Assembly (NCBI GenBank): GCA_963740055.1
Contig: CAVUCL010000004.1
Span: 62,001-126,000 of the forward strand
Source of the DNA: WHSW01 sp963740055
GTDB taxonomy: Bacteria > Actinomycetota > Thermoleophilia > Solirubrobacterales > 70-9
Reading direction: 5' to 3'
DNA length: 64,000 nucleotides
The notes beneath the pieces are model-generated. The model saw nothing but the letters and a program-made list of their open reading frames with translations. It had not been told where the DNA came from and ran no database searches. Position numbers and translations under genes: made by a program. This document shows positions 41,675 to 49,912 of the stretch, piece by piece (the first letter of the stretch is position 1; each line of letters begins with the position of its first letter).

Positions 41675-42163
41675 ATGTTGTTCTCGACCAAGGCTGAATA
41701 CGGAGTTCGACTGATGGTGGAGCTCGGTCGTCGCGGCGGCGACGTCGCCCCCGCCGAGGCCGAGCCGGTCGCCCTCGCGGCGGTCGCCGAGGCGGAGATG
41801 CTGCCGCTCGCCTATCTCGAGCACCTGGTCGCGAAGCTGCGCGAAGCCGGGCTGGTGACCTCGGTCCGCGGCGCCCACGGCGGCTACCGGCTGGCGAAGC
41901 CGGCGGCCGAGATCCCGATGCTCGACGTGGTCGAGGCGCTCGAGGGCCGGATCGCGCCGATGGAGTGCTTCCATCCGGACCGCGAGGGCCGGGTCCTGTG
42001 CTCGCACGAGTCCGACGCCGATCGCGCCTGCGCGACGAAGCTGCTCTGGACTCGCGTCCACGGCGGCGTCACCAAGGCGCTCTCCGGCACCACGCTCGCC
42101 GACCTGGTCGAGTTCGCCGACGCCGCGCCGAAGCCCCAGCCGGTGGCCGAGCCCGCCGCATAG
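41675..42163 (+). CDS. Rrf2 family Fe-S regulator (IscR/SufR-like)
   Basis: This 162-residue winged-helix protein begins MLFSTKAEYGVRLMVELG and has LVTSVRGAHGGYRLAKP, the Rrf2 recognition wing. Cysteines C98, C109 and C119 in the C-terminal part are placed to hold a [2Fe-2S] cluster. It stands 26 bases before sufC, so it probably senses cluster supply and controls the suf genes. TAGGATTTAGG just upstream of the ATG resembles half of the motif before the Rieske gene and could be an autoregulatory site. Confidence 0.9.
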   Translation: MLFSTKAEYGVRLMVELGRRGGDVAPAEAEPVALAAVAEAEMLPLAYLEHLVAKLREAGLVTSVRGAHGGYRLAKPAAEIPMLDVVEALEGRIAPMECFHPDREGRVLCSHESDADRACATKLLWTRVHGGVTKALSGTTLADLVEFADAAPKPQPVAEPAA

Positions 42164-42189
42164 CCCGCACGAAAGCTACGAGAGGAATC

Positions 42190-42957
42190 ATGCCCGACCT
42201 TCAGATCCGCAACCTGCACGTGACCGTCGAGGACAAGCAGATCCTCAAGGGGCTCGACCTCGAGGTCTCGCGGGGCGAGATCCGTGCGCTGATGGGACCG
42301 AACGGATCCGGCAAGTCGACGCTCGCGAACGCGATCATGGGCCACCCGGCGTTCGACGTGACCGAGGGCGAGATCAGCTTCGAGGGCTCGGATATCACCG
42401 AGGCCGACCCCGAGGAGCGCTCGCGCGCCGGCCTCTTCATGGCCTTCCAGTACCCGGTCGCGATCCCGGGCGTGACCGTCGCCAAGTACCTGCGGATGGC
42501 GCTCAACGCCCACCGCGAGGCGCGCGGCGAGAGCCAGATCTCGTTGAAGGAGTTCCGCAAGCAGACCGAGGCGGCGATGGAGCTCGCCAACATCCCCAAG
42601 GACTTCTCCAGCCGCTACCTCAACGACGGCTTCTCGGGCGGCGAGAAGAAGCGGATGGAGATCCTCCAGCTGGCGATGCTGCGGCCGCGGATCGCGGTCC
42701 TCGACGAGACCGACTCCGGGCTCGACATCGACGCGCTCCGGGTCGTCGCCGAGGGCGTCAACTCATACGCCGGACCCGAGATGGGCGTGTTGATCATCAC
42801 CCACTACCAGCGCATCCTGCACCTGGTCGAGCCCGACTTCGTCCACGTCATGTTCGACGGGCGGATCGTCAAGGAGGGCGGCCCCGAGCTCGTCGGCGAG
42901 CTCGAGGCGAAGGGCTACGGCTGGATCCGCGAGGAGGTCGAGGCCGCGGCCGCGTGA
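42190..42957 (+). CDS. sufC: Fe-S cluster assembly ATPase SufC
   Basis: This 255-residue ABC-type ATPase has Walker A GPNGSGKST (36-44), FQYPVAIPGV, signature FSGGEKKR and Walker B IAVLDETDSGLD, followed by ITHYQR. All are characteristic of SufC rather than a transporter. GAGAGGA precedes the ATG. It works in the cytoplasm with SufB and SufD, whose genes lie 2.6 kb downstream instead of adjacent. The sufS gene overlaps its end (GTGA). Confidence 0.96.
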   Translation: MPDLQIRNLHVTVEDKQILKGLDLEVSRGEIRALMGPNGSGKSTLANAIMGHPAFDVTEGEISFEGSDITEADPEERSRAGLFMAFQYPVAIPGVTVAKYLRMALNAHREARGESQISLKEFRKQTEAAMELANIPKDFSSRYLNDGFSGGEKKRMEILQLAMLRPRIAVLDETDSGLDIDALRVVAEGVNSYAGPEMGVLIITHYQRILHLVEPDFVHVMFDGRIVKEGGPELVGELEAKGYGWIREEVEAAAA

Positions 42958-44198
42958 CCACCGCCGCTGCCAGCTTCCCGATCGAGAAGGTCCGGGCGGC
43001 GTTCCCGGCGCTCGAGCGCGAGGTCGGCGGCGGGCCGGTGGCCTACCTCGACTCGGGCGCCAGCGCGCAGCGGGTCCTCGCCTCGATCCAGGCGGTCGAC
43101 CGCTACGAGCGCCGCCACCACTCGAACGTCCACCGCGGCTCGCACACCCTCTCCGCCGAGGCGACCGCAGCCTACGAGGGCGCCCGCGCGACCGTCGCCG
43201 ACCACCTCGGCGCCGGCGACCGCCGCGAGCTCGTCTTCGTCCGCAACGCGACCGAGGCGATCAACCTCGTCGCCCGCGCCTGGGGCGACGCCAACGTCGG
43301 CGCCGGCGACCGGATCGTGCTCACCGAGATGGAGCACCACTCCAACATCGTCCCCTGGCAGCAGCTCGCGGCGCGCGCCGGGGCCGAGATCGACTGGGTC
43401 GGGATCACCGACGAGGGACGGCTCGACATGGACGCGTTCTCGGCCCTGCTCGAGCGCGGGCCGAAGCTGGTCGCCGTCGCCCACGTCTCGAACGTGCTCG
43501 GGACCGAGAACCCGCTCGCCGAGATCTCGCGTGCGGCCCACGCCGCCGGTGCGCTCGTGCTCGCCGACGGCGCCCAGGCGGCGCCGAAGCTGGCGCTCGA
43601 CGTCGCCGAGCTCGGGATCGACTTCTACGCTCTCACCGGCCACAAGGCCTACGGCCCGACCGGGATCGGGGCGCTCTGGGCGCGCCACGAGCTGCTGCGC
43701 GAGATGCCGCCGTTCCTCGGCGGCGGCTCGATGATCCGCAAGGTGACCACGCAGGGCACGACCTGGGCCGACCCGCCGGCCCGCTTCGAGGCGGGCACCC
43801 CGGCGATCGCGCAGGCGATCGGCCTCGCCGCCGCCTTCCGCTGGCTCGACGCGATCGGCATCGACGCGGTCCGCGCGCACGAGAGCGAGATCGCCAACTA
43901 CGCGCTCGAGCGCCTCGAGGAGGTGCCCGGCCTGAGCGTCTTCGGCCCCCCCGCCGCGCCCGAGCGCCTCGGCCCGGTCTCGTTCGAGCTCGACGGCGTG
44001 CACGCGCACGACGTCGCCGAGATCCTCGACCGCCACGGGGTCGCGGTCCGCGCCGGCCACCACTGCGCGCAGCCGCTGATGGACCGGCTCGGGATCGCGG
44101 CGACCGCCCGCGCGAGCTTCGGCGTCTACACGACCGCGGGCGAGATCGACCGGCTGGTCGCCGGGCTCGAGGACACCCGCCGCGTGTTCGGGTCCTAG
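42954..44198 (+). CDS. sufS: cysteine desulfurase SufS
   Basis: This 414-residue class V aminotransferase-fold enzyme carries the PLP lysine K231 in LTGHKAYGPTG and the persulfide cysteine C371 in RAGHHCAQPL. HHSN at 128-131 helps bind PLP. It takes sulfur from cysteine and passes it to SufU, encoded two bases downstream. The GTG start overlaps sufC, indicating coupled translation. Length and motifs are normal for group II desulfurases. Confidence 0.96.
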   Translation: MTTAAASFPIEKVRAAFPALEREVGGGPVAYLDSGASAQRVLASIQAVDRYERRHHSNVHRGSHTLSAEATAAYEGARATVADHLGAGDRRELVFVRNATEAINLVARAWGDANVGAGDRIVLTEMEHHSNIVPWQQLAARAGAEIDWVGITDEGRLDMDAFSALLERGPKLVAVAHVSNVLGTENPLAEISRAAHAAGALVLADGAQAAPKLALDVAELGIDFYALTGHKAYGPTGIGALWARHELLREMPPFLGGGSMIRKVTTQGTTWADPPARFEAGTPAIAQAIGLAAAFRWLDAIGIDAVRAHESEIANYALERLEEVPGLSVFGPPAAPERLGPVSFELDGVHAHDVAEILDRHGVAVRAGHHCAQPLMDRLGIAATARASFGVYTTAGEIDRLVAGLEDTRRVFGS

Positions 44199-44200
44199 CC

Positions 44201-44629
44201 GTGGACGAGCTCTACCGCGAGAACATCCTCGACCACTACAAGCACCCCCGCCACTTCGGTCGCCCGGCGGAGTTCGACCTCGACTACGAGGACACGAACC
44301 CGCTCTGCGGCGACGAGCAGCACGTGTTCATCAGCCTCGACGGCGACGGGCGCGTGAGCGAGGTCGCCTTCGACGGCAAGGGCTGCGCGATCTCGACCGC
44401 GGCGACCTCGATGCTGACCGAGGAGCTCGCCGGGAAGACCCGCGAGGAGCTGCTGCGGCTCGACAAGGAGTTCGTCCTCGAGCTGCTCGGGATCGAGATC
44501 TCGGCGACGCGGCTGAAGTGCGCGCTGCTCGGACTCAAGGTGGTCAAGTCGGCGGCGCTCGGCAACGCGGCCGACTGGGAGGACGAGGGCCTCCCGGGCG
44601 ACCCGCTCGCCGACCGCGACCGGGTCTAG
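44201..44629 (+). CDS. sufU: zinc-dependent sulfurtransferase SufU
   Basis: This 142-residue IscU-like protein has the zinc/sulfur ligands C36 (NPLCGD, with D38), C62 (GKGCAIS) and C107 (RLKCALL), as in SufU of Gram-positive bacteria. It has the insert between the second and third cysteines that separates SufU from scaffold IscU. The GTG start lies two bases after the sufS stop. It accepts persulfide from SufS. The gene ends six bases before the stop of the convergent anchored-protein gene. Confidence 0.94.
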   Translation: MDELYRENILDHYKHPRHFGRPAEFDLDYEDTNPLCGDEQHVFISLDGDGRVSEVAFDGKGCAISTAATSMLTEELAGKTREELLRLDKEFVLELLGIEISATRLKCALLGLKVVKSAALGNAADWEDEGLPGDPLADRDRV

Positions 44630-44635
44630 CGCCGG

Positions 44636-45109
44636 CTAGAGCGAGCCGACGCGGCCGGTCTCCTCGAGCACCGCGTTCGGCGAGGCGGCGGCCCTCACCT
44701 GAAGCTCGCCGACGGTCGGCAGCGCCACTCCCTCGAGGGTGCTGATCGGGACCCAGCGCGCGCCGCGCAGGACCTGCCCGGCGGCGACCGGCTCCGGGTC
44801 GAGCGCCTCGGCGGGGAAGATCACCGCGCAGCGGCCCGTCGCGGCGGAGTCGACCAGGGCGGCGCTGTCGTCGAGATAGGTGACCAGGGCGCCTTCGTAG
44901 TCGTGGAAGTTGAAGTTGTGGCGGCCGTAGGTGGCGGCGGCCGCGTCTCCGTTCCAGGCCGCGACGCACTCCTCGGGAGGCGGGCCGACCGGGTCGCCGC
45001 CGTCGTCGCCGCCGAGCGCGACCGCGCCGACCACGACCAGCGCCAGCAACGCCGCGGCGCCCGCGGCGATCGCGAGCCGGCCCCGCGCCGGTGGCTGGTT
45101 CGCCTCCAC
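44636..45109 (-). CDS. membrane-anchored extracytoplasmic protein, function unknown
   Basis: This 157-residue protein has a short cytoplasmic start, one membrane helix (about 13-32) and an outside domain with two cysteines (EECVAAW and GRCAVIF) that could form a disulfide. The domain contains NFNFHDYEGALVTYL, not recognised. The GTG at 45109 is chosen because TAGCTT ends seven bases before it. It sits on the opposite strand between sufU and the Rieske gene, splitting the suf set. No link to Fe-S assembly is evident. Confidence 0.7.
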   Translation of the reverse strand: MEANQPPARGRLAIAAGAAALLALVVVGAVALGGDDGGDPVGPPPEECVAAWNGDAAAATYGRHNFNFHDYEGALVTYLDDSAALVDSAATGRCAVIFPAEALDPEPVAAGQVLRGARWVPISTLEGVALPTVGELQVRAAASPNAVLEETGRVGSL

Positions 45110-45116
45110 GCGGCGC

Positions 45117-45122
45117 AAGCTA
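45117..45122 (-). promoter_or_regulatory. -10 element of a leaderless promoter
   Basis: TAGCTT on the minus strand ends seven bases before the GTG at 45109. Confidence 0.5.
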
Positions 45123-45180
45123 GATCATTGCCGTGGCCGCTTCGCCGGCCGCCGGACGGGTGGCCGCCGGGCGACCGCTA

Positions 45181-45202
45181 AAATCCGACCAGGACGCTAG
45201 GA
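45181..45202 (+). promoter_or_regulatory. shared AAATCCG-N10-TAGGA motif upstream of Rieske-sufBD
   Basis: AAATCCG (45181-45187) and TAGGA (45198-45202) precede the Rieske gene start at 45234. TAAAAT at 45179-45184 could also be a -10. The pair recurs before moeZ-cysO, and TAGGATTTA stands before the Rrf2 gene. This is a candidate site for the Rrf2 regulator. Confidence 0.35.
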
Positions 45203-45233
45203 ATAAGTGACGACTTAAAGCGAGCCGAACCCG

Positions 45234-45560
45234 ATGACGACCGAGACCGAGACGATCACCGTGTGCAAGCTGGCCGACCTGGCCGAAGGCGAAATGCGCC
45301 TGATCGAGGTCGGCGAGCGCAAGATCGGCGTCTTCCACTGCACCGGTGGCGAGCTGCACGCGATCGAAGATCGTTGCTCGCACGACGACGGGCCGCTCGC
45401 CGAGGGGGAGTTCGACGTCGCCTCCTGTACCGTGGAATGCCCCCGCCACGGGTCGCTGTTCGACATCCGCACGGGCAAGCCGCGCACCCTGCCCGCGTAC
45501 CGTCCGGTGCAGACGTTCGAGGTGCGCGTCGACGAAGACGAAGTCAAGCTGGAGGTCTGA
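45234..45560 (+). CDS. Rieske-type ferredoxin of the suf operon
   Basis: This 108-residue protein has both Rieske motifs: C48-x-H50 (RCSHDDGPL) and C69-x2-H72 (CPRHGSLFD). The whole protein is soluble, as in dioxygenase-type ferredoxins found in actinobacterial suf operons. It starts four genes' length after sufC but is directly followed by sufB (four bases between). It may supply electrons during cluster assembly. The start at 45234 has no strong ribosome-binding site. Confidence 0.93.
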   Translation: MTTETETITVCKLADLAEGEMRLIEVGERKIGVFHCTGGELHAIEDRCSHDDGPLAEGEFDVASCTVECPRHGSLFDIRTGKPRTLPAYRPVQTFEVRVDEDEVKLEV

Positions 45561-45564
45561 ACCC

Positions 45565-47028
45565 ATGACCACACCACCCGAGACCGTGACCGCGCCGTCG
45601 GGCAAGCAGCTGACCGAGGCCGAGTCGGCGCTCAAGGGCATCGGCTCCGACTACAAGGAGAAGTTCGGCTTCTCCGACCCGGAGACGGGCTACGCCTACA
45701 AGGCCCCCAAGGGCCTGAGCCGCGAGCTGATCGCGTCGATCTCCGAGTACAAGAACGAGCCGCAGTGGATGCGCGACTTCCGCCTCAAGGCCTACGCGCA
45801 CTATGAGAGCCGCCCGACCCCGCAGTGGGGCGGCGACCTCAATCAGATCGACTTCGAGGACATCCACTACTTCGTGCGCGCCTCCGAGAAGAGCGAGCGC
45901 AGCTGGGACGAAGTCCCCGAGGACATCAAGAACACGTTCGACAAGCTCGGCATCCCCGAGGCGGAGCGCAAGTTCCTCTCCGGGGTCGGAGCCCAGTACG
46001 AGAGCGAGTCCGTCTACCACCAGGTGAACGAGAAGCTCGAGGCCCAGGGCGTGATCTTCACCGACATGGACACGGCCCTTCGCGAGCACGAGGACCTCGT
46101 CCGCGAGTACTGGGCGACCGTGATCCCGCCGAACGACAACAAGCTCGCGGCGCTCAACAGCGCCGTCTGGTCGGGCGGCTCGTTCGTCTACGTGCCGAAG
46201 GGCGTCAAGGTCGCGATGCCACTGCAGGCCTACTTCCGGATCAACACCGAGAACATGGGCCAGTTCGAGCGCACGCTGATCATCGCCGAGGACGGCGCCG
46301 ACGTCCACTACATCGAGGGCTGCACCGCCCCGGTCTACTCGAGCGACTCACTGCACTCTGCGGTGGTCGAGATCGTCGCCAAGCCCAGCGCGCGGGTCCG
46401 CTACACGACGGTCCAGAACTGGTCGCAGAACGTCTTCAACCTGGTCACCAAGCGCGCCGTCGCAATGGAGGACGCGACGATGGAGTGGGTCGACTGCAAT
46501 CTGGGCTCGAAGCTGACGATGAAGTATCCGTCGATCTACCTGCTCGGCGAGCGCGCGCACGGGGAGATCCTCTCGATCGCCTTCGCCGGCAAGGGCCAGC
46601 ATCAGGACGCCGGCGGCAAGATCATCCACGGGGCGCCGAAGACGACCTCGTCGATCTTCTCCAAGTCGATCTCCAAGGACGGCGGCCGGGCCACCTATCG
46701 CGGCCTGCTCGAGGTCGCCCAGGGCGCGAGCGAGGCGAGGTCGAAGGTGGTCTGCGACGCGCTGCTGCTCGACGAGGACTCCCGCTCCGACACCTACCCG
46801 ACGATCCGCATCGACGAGTCGGACGCCAACGTCGGCCACGAGGCCTCGGTCTCGAAGGTCGGCGAGGAGATGCTCTTCTACCTCCAAGCCCACGGGCTCG
46901 ACGAGGAGGAGGCGTCGAAGATGATCGTCAACGGGTTCATCGAGCCGATCGCCAAGGAGCTGCCGATGGAGTACTCGGTCGAGATGAACCGGCTGATCGA
47001 GCTGCAGATGGAGGGCTCGATTGGCTAG
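45565..47028 (+). CDS. sufB: Fe-S cluster scaffold SufB
   Basis: This 487-residue protein matches SufB: the conserved N-terminal YKEKFGFSDPETGYAYKAPK, the WSGGSFVYVPKGVKV strand, then YIEGCTAPVYSSDSLH, WSQNVFNLVTKRA and SISKDGGRATYRGLLEVA. The late CDALLLDEDSRSDTYP contains the cysteine that helps hold the nascent cluster. It forms the SufBC2D complex with SufC and SufD. The sufD start overlaps its end by eight bases. Length is usual for the family. Confidence 0.97.
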   Translation: MTTPPETVTAPSGKQLTEAESALKGIGSDYKEKFGFSDPETGYAYKAPKGLSRELIASISEYKNEPQWMRDFRLKAYAHYESRPTPQWGGDLNQIDFEDIHYFVRASEKSERSWDEVPEDIKNTFDKLGIPEAERKFLSGVGAQYESESVYHQVNEKLEAQGVIFTDMDTALREHEDLVREYWATVIPPNDNKLAALNSAVWSGGSFVYVPKGVKVAMPLQAYFRINTENMGQFERTLIIAEDGADVHYIEGCTAPVYSSDSLHSAVVEIVAKPSARVRYTTVQNWSQNVFNLVTKRAVAMEDATMEWVDCNLGSKLTMKYPSIYLLGERAHGEILSIAFAGKGQHQDAGGKIIHGAPKTTSSIFSKSISKDGGRATYRGLLEVAQGASEARSKVVCDALLLDEDSRSDTYPTIRIDESDANVGHEASVSKVGEEMLFYLQAHGLDEEEASKMIVNGFIEPIAKELPMEYSVEMNRLIELQMEGSIG

Positions 47029-48208
47029 CGGAGGCGGCGCCGCCGCGGCGCCGCAGCTTCGCGAACCCGACTGGCTGAGCGCCACCCGCGACCGGGCCAA
47101 GGAGCGCGCCGGGGCGCTCGAGCTCCCGACCCAGAAGCAGAAGGGCTGGGAGTTCACCGACCTCTCCGAGCTCGACCTCGACGGCTACACGGAGGCCGTG
47201 GCGCGGATCGAGGGCCTCGAGGGAGCCGACGCTGGCGAGGTCGTCGTGATCCCGCTCGCCGAGGCCGCCGAGTCGCACGGCGAGCTCGTCCGCGAGCGGC
47301 TCGGATCGCTGGTCGCCGCCGACGACGCCTTCACCGCCCGCAACGAGGCGCGCTGGCGCGACGGCGTCCTCGTCCACGTGCCCGCGGGCGCCCGGCTCGA
47401 GCAGCCGCTGCGGCTGACGATCGCCGGCGGGCCTGGCGAGGAGATCGAGTGGCGAGCGCTGATCGTGCTCGAGGACGGCGCCGAAGCCGAGATCTGGGAG
47501 CGCTACACCTCCGACGGCGAGGCGCTCTTCAACGGGGTGGTCGAGCTCGTCGTCGGCGACGGCGCCAACCTGCGCTACGTCTGCGAGCAGGAGCTCTCGA
47601 CCGAGAGTTGGGTCTTCGCCACCCAGCGGGCCGAGGTCGGCCGCGACGCCGCGCTCGACTGGGTCGCGCTCGGGTTCGGCTCGGCCCGCGGCAAGGTGCG
47701 GATGGAGACCAAGCTCGCCGGCCGCGGCTCGAGCGCCAAGGTGACCGGCGCCTACGCGGGCACCGGCGCCCAGCACCTCGACTACGACACGACCCAGGAG
47801 CACGCCGCCCCCGACACGGTCTCCGACCTCGCCTTCCGCGGCGTGCTCGCCGAACGCTCGACCGCGGTCTGGCGCGGGATGATCCGCGTCGACCCGGGCG
47901 CCCAGCGCACCGACGCGTTCCAGGAGAGCCGCAACCTGCTGCTCTCCACCGACGCCCACGCGGACGCGATCCCCGGGCTCGAGATCGAGGCCGACGACGT
48001 CCGCTGCACGCACGCGGCCGCGGTCGCGCAGGTCGACCCCGAGCAGCTCTACTACCTGCGCTCGCGCGGCCTCGGGGACGAGCACGCGAAGCAGCTCGTG
48101 ATCGAGGGATTCCTCCAGGAGCTGGTCGAGCGCGCGCACGACGGCCCGATCCGCGACGCGCTTCGCGACGAGCTCGAGCGGCGCCTCGCCGAGCTGCTCG
48201 CGACCTAG
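47021..48208 (+). CDS. sufD: Fe-S cluster assembly protein SufD
   Basis: This 395-residue SufB/SufD-fold protein has QKGWEFTDLSELD near the start and VLVHVPAGARLEQPLRL in the beta-helix core. FQESRNLLLSTDAHADAIPGLEIEADDVRCTHAA and EQLYYLRSRGL mark the end, which is the SufD pattern with the conserved histidine after RCT. It starts at a TTG inside the sufB end. It pairs with SufB to bind SufC. Its UAG shares CTAG with the stop of the convergent downstream gene. Confidence 0.95.
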   Translation: MASGGGAAAAPQLREPDWLSATRDRAKERAGALELPTQKQKGWEFTDLSELDLDGYTEAVARIEGLEGADAGEVVVIPLAEAAESHGELVRERLGSLVAADDAFTARNEARWRDGVLVHVPAGARLEQPLRLTIAGGPGEEIEWRALIVLEDGAEAEIWERYTSDGEALFNGVVELVVGDGANLRYVCEQELSTESWVFATQRAEVGRDAALDWVALGFGSARGKVRMETKLAGRGSSAKVTGAYAGTGAQHLDYDTTQEHAAPDTVSDLAFRGVLAERSTAVWRGMIRVDPGAQRTDAFQESRNLLLSTDAHADAIPGLEIEADDVRCTHAAAVAQVDPEQLYYLRSRGLGDEHAKQLVIEGFLQELVERAHDGPIRDALRDELERRLAELLAT

Positions 48209-48624
48209 CCAGGCGCCCGGAGGCGCAGGAGCTCGAACCGCACCCTGCCCTCGGCGATCGCGCGCTCGACCTCGCGCTCGCTCGGGGTCAGCTTCGAGGC
48301 CCCGGTCTTGACCTCGAGCAGGACGACCTCGCGCAGCGCGCCGCGCCCGAGGCCGTCGAAGACGACGTAGTCGATCGGCGCCCCGAGGAAGCGCGCCTCG
48401 CTCGGGTCGAAGCGGTCCGCGAACTGCGGCAGCAGCGGCACCAGCTGCTCGCCGGCCTTGCCGCCGAGGACGCTGCGGCTGCGCCTGGCCGCGTCGCGGC
48501 GCGCCTCGCGCAGGTCGTCCTCGTCGAAGCGATAGATGGCCCGGTAGCGGGCGAAGGCGACCGCGAGCCAGAGCAGGGCGGCGATCGCGGCGATCAGCAC
48601 GGCGCTCGAGAGGGCTTGCTCCAT
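48205..48624 (-). CDS. membrane-anchored Holliday-junction-resolvase-like protein
   Basis: This 139-residue protein has an N-terminal membrane helix (about 8-28), a charged helix, then FLGAPIDYVVFDG and VVLLEVKTGASKLTPSEREVERAI. The latter are the D and ExK residues of the PF10107-type restriction/Holliday-resolvase fold. Proteins of this family are often membrane-tethered and their substrate is unknown. The ATG at 48624 is taken because further upstream sequence is antisense to the Fur-family gene. It is convergent with sufD, the stops overlapping in CTAG. Confidence 0.78.
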   Translation of the reverse strand: MEQALSSAVLIAAIAALLWLAVAFARYRAIYRFDEDDLREARRDAARRSRSVLGGKAGEQLVPLLPQFADRFDPSEARFLGAPIDYVVFDGLGRGALREVVLLEVKTGASKLTPSEREVERAIAEGRVRFELLRLRAPG

Positions 48625-48685
48625 CGCCGCATCGTCGCCGTCGCCCCGGCGGCGCGCCCGATCTGCAACGCGGCGCCCAGACGGC

Positions 48686-49129
48686 TCAGCGAGCGCAGTT
48701 CGGGCAGCGGCCGCGGACGACGACGTCGTGGCCGCTGACGCGGTGTCCGAGGCGGCCGGCGAGGCGGTCGATCGCGCGCTCGAGCGCCGGGTCGACGAAC
48801 GGGGTGATCGCGCCGCAGGCATCGCAGACGGCGTGGTGGTGGTGGTCGCCGCCGGGGACGACCGGCTCGTAGCGGGCGCCTCCCTCCCCGACCTCGACCC
48901 GCGCCACGAGGCCCTGCTCGCGGAGCAGGTCGAGCGCCCGGTAGACGCTCGCCGTCCCGACCCGCTCTCCGCCGGAGCGGATCGCGTCGGTGATCTCCTG
49001 GGCGCTGAGACAGCACTCCTGGCGGGCCAGCAGGCCGACCACCGCGCGCCTGGCGCCGCCCGCGCGCCTGCCCTCGGCGCCGAGCGTGCGCTCGGCGAGC
49101 TCCTGCCACCGCAGAGCCGGCTCAGCCAT
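48686..49129 (-). CDS. Fur family metalloregulator, probably Zur
   Basis: This 147-residue protein has a winged helix (ALRWQELAERTLGAEG to SVYRALDLLREQGLV), then the metal region GGDHHHHAVCDACGAI with a first CxxC and a second CxxC (CPNC) at the end, which hold structural zinc. A perfect Fur-type palindrome lies between it and a divergent ZIP-family metal transporter, so it probably represses both genes when metal is plentiful. The transporter family favours zinc (Zur), but iron (Fur) cannot be excluded from sequence. Confidence 0.9.
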   Translation of the reverse strand: MAEPALRWQELAERTLGAEGRRAGGARRAVVGLLARQECCLSAQEITDAIRSGGERVGTASVYRALDLLREQGLVARVEVGEGGARYEPVVPGGDHHHHAVCDACGAITPFVDPALERAIDRLAGRLGHRVSGHDVVVRGRCPNCAR

Positions 49130-49150
49130 GGCGGGAAGCATACCGTTGTT

Positions 49151-49169
49151 GAGAATGATTATCATTCTC
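49151..49169. promoter_or_regulatory. Fur/Zur box between regulator and ZIP transporter
   Basis: GAGAATGATTATCATTCTC is a perfect 19-bp palindrome (9-1-9) close to the classical Fur box. It lies 22 bases from the regulator start and 7 from the transporter ATG, overlapping the expected promoters of both. Metal-loaded regulator bound here would block both genes. Confidence 0.9.
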
Positions 49170-49175
49170 GCCTCG

Positions 49176-49898
49176 ATGGACCCGATCGTGATCCCGTTCG
49201 CCGTCGCCACCGTCATCGCGACCTTCGCCGGCGGCGCGCTCGGGCTGCGGCTGGCGCACTCGCTGCCGACCCTGATGGCGCTCACGGGCGGGGTCGTCGT
49301 CGCGGTGGCGCTCTTCGACGTCCTCCCCGAGGCGTTCGAGAACCTCGACGACGCGAGCCGGGTCGGGCTGCTCGCCGGCGCCGGCTTCCTCGCCTTCTTC
49401 CTCGCCGAGCGGGTCCTCGTCCTGCACCACCGCGACGACCCCGCCCAGGCCCGCGCCCACCACCAGGTCGGCGCCCTCGGCGCGCTCGGGCTCTCCGCGC
49501 ACAGCTTCATCGACGGGCTCGGGATCGGGCTCGCTTTCGGGCTCGACACGACCACCGGCGTGCTCGTCTTCATCGCCGTGATCAGCCACGACTTCGCCGA
49601 CGGCCTGAACACGGTCAGCTTCGTGCTCAGCCAATCCGACGATCGCCGCCAGGCGAAGCGCTGGCTCGCGATCGACGCCTTCGCGCCGCTCGCCGGGGCG
49701 CTGATCGGGAGCGCGATCACGGTCGCCGAGAGCACGCTCGGCGGCATCCTCGCCGTCTACGCGGGCTTCTTCCTCTACATGGGCGGCACCGACCTGCTGC
49801 CCGAGGCCCACTCCGAGCACGCGTCCTGGCAGCGCGTCGCGCTCACCGTGGCCGGTTTCGCGGCGGTCTACGCCGCGACCGCGATCGCCGGCGTCTGA
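49176..49898 (+). CDS. ZIP family metal transporter
   Basis: This 240-residue protein has eight predicted membrane segments. Helix IV carries SAHSFIDGLGIG and helix V ISHDFADGLN, the histidine/aspartate metal-binding pairs of ZIP proteins. VVAVALFDVLPEA is a further conserved stretch. A short histidine-rich loop (LHHRDDPAQARAHHQ) lies between helices III and IV. The ATG follows a Fur-type palindrome by seven bases, so it is probably metal-repressed. The likely function is uptake of zinc. Confidence 0.9.
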   Translation: MDPIVIPFAVATVIATFAGGALGLRLAHSLPTLMALTGGVVVAVALFDVLPEAFENLDDASRVGLLAGAGFLAFFLAERVLVLHHRDDPAQARAHHQVGALGALGLSAHSFIDGLGIGLAFGLDTTTGVLVFIAVISHDFADGLNTVSFVLSQSDDRRQAKRWLAIDAFAPLAGALIGSAITVAESTLGGILAVYAGFFLYMGGTDLLPEAHSEHASWQRVALTVAGFAAVYAATAIAGV

Positions 49899-49912
49899 GC
49901 CGCCCTGGAGGC

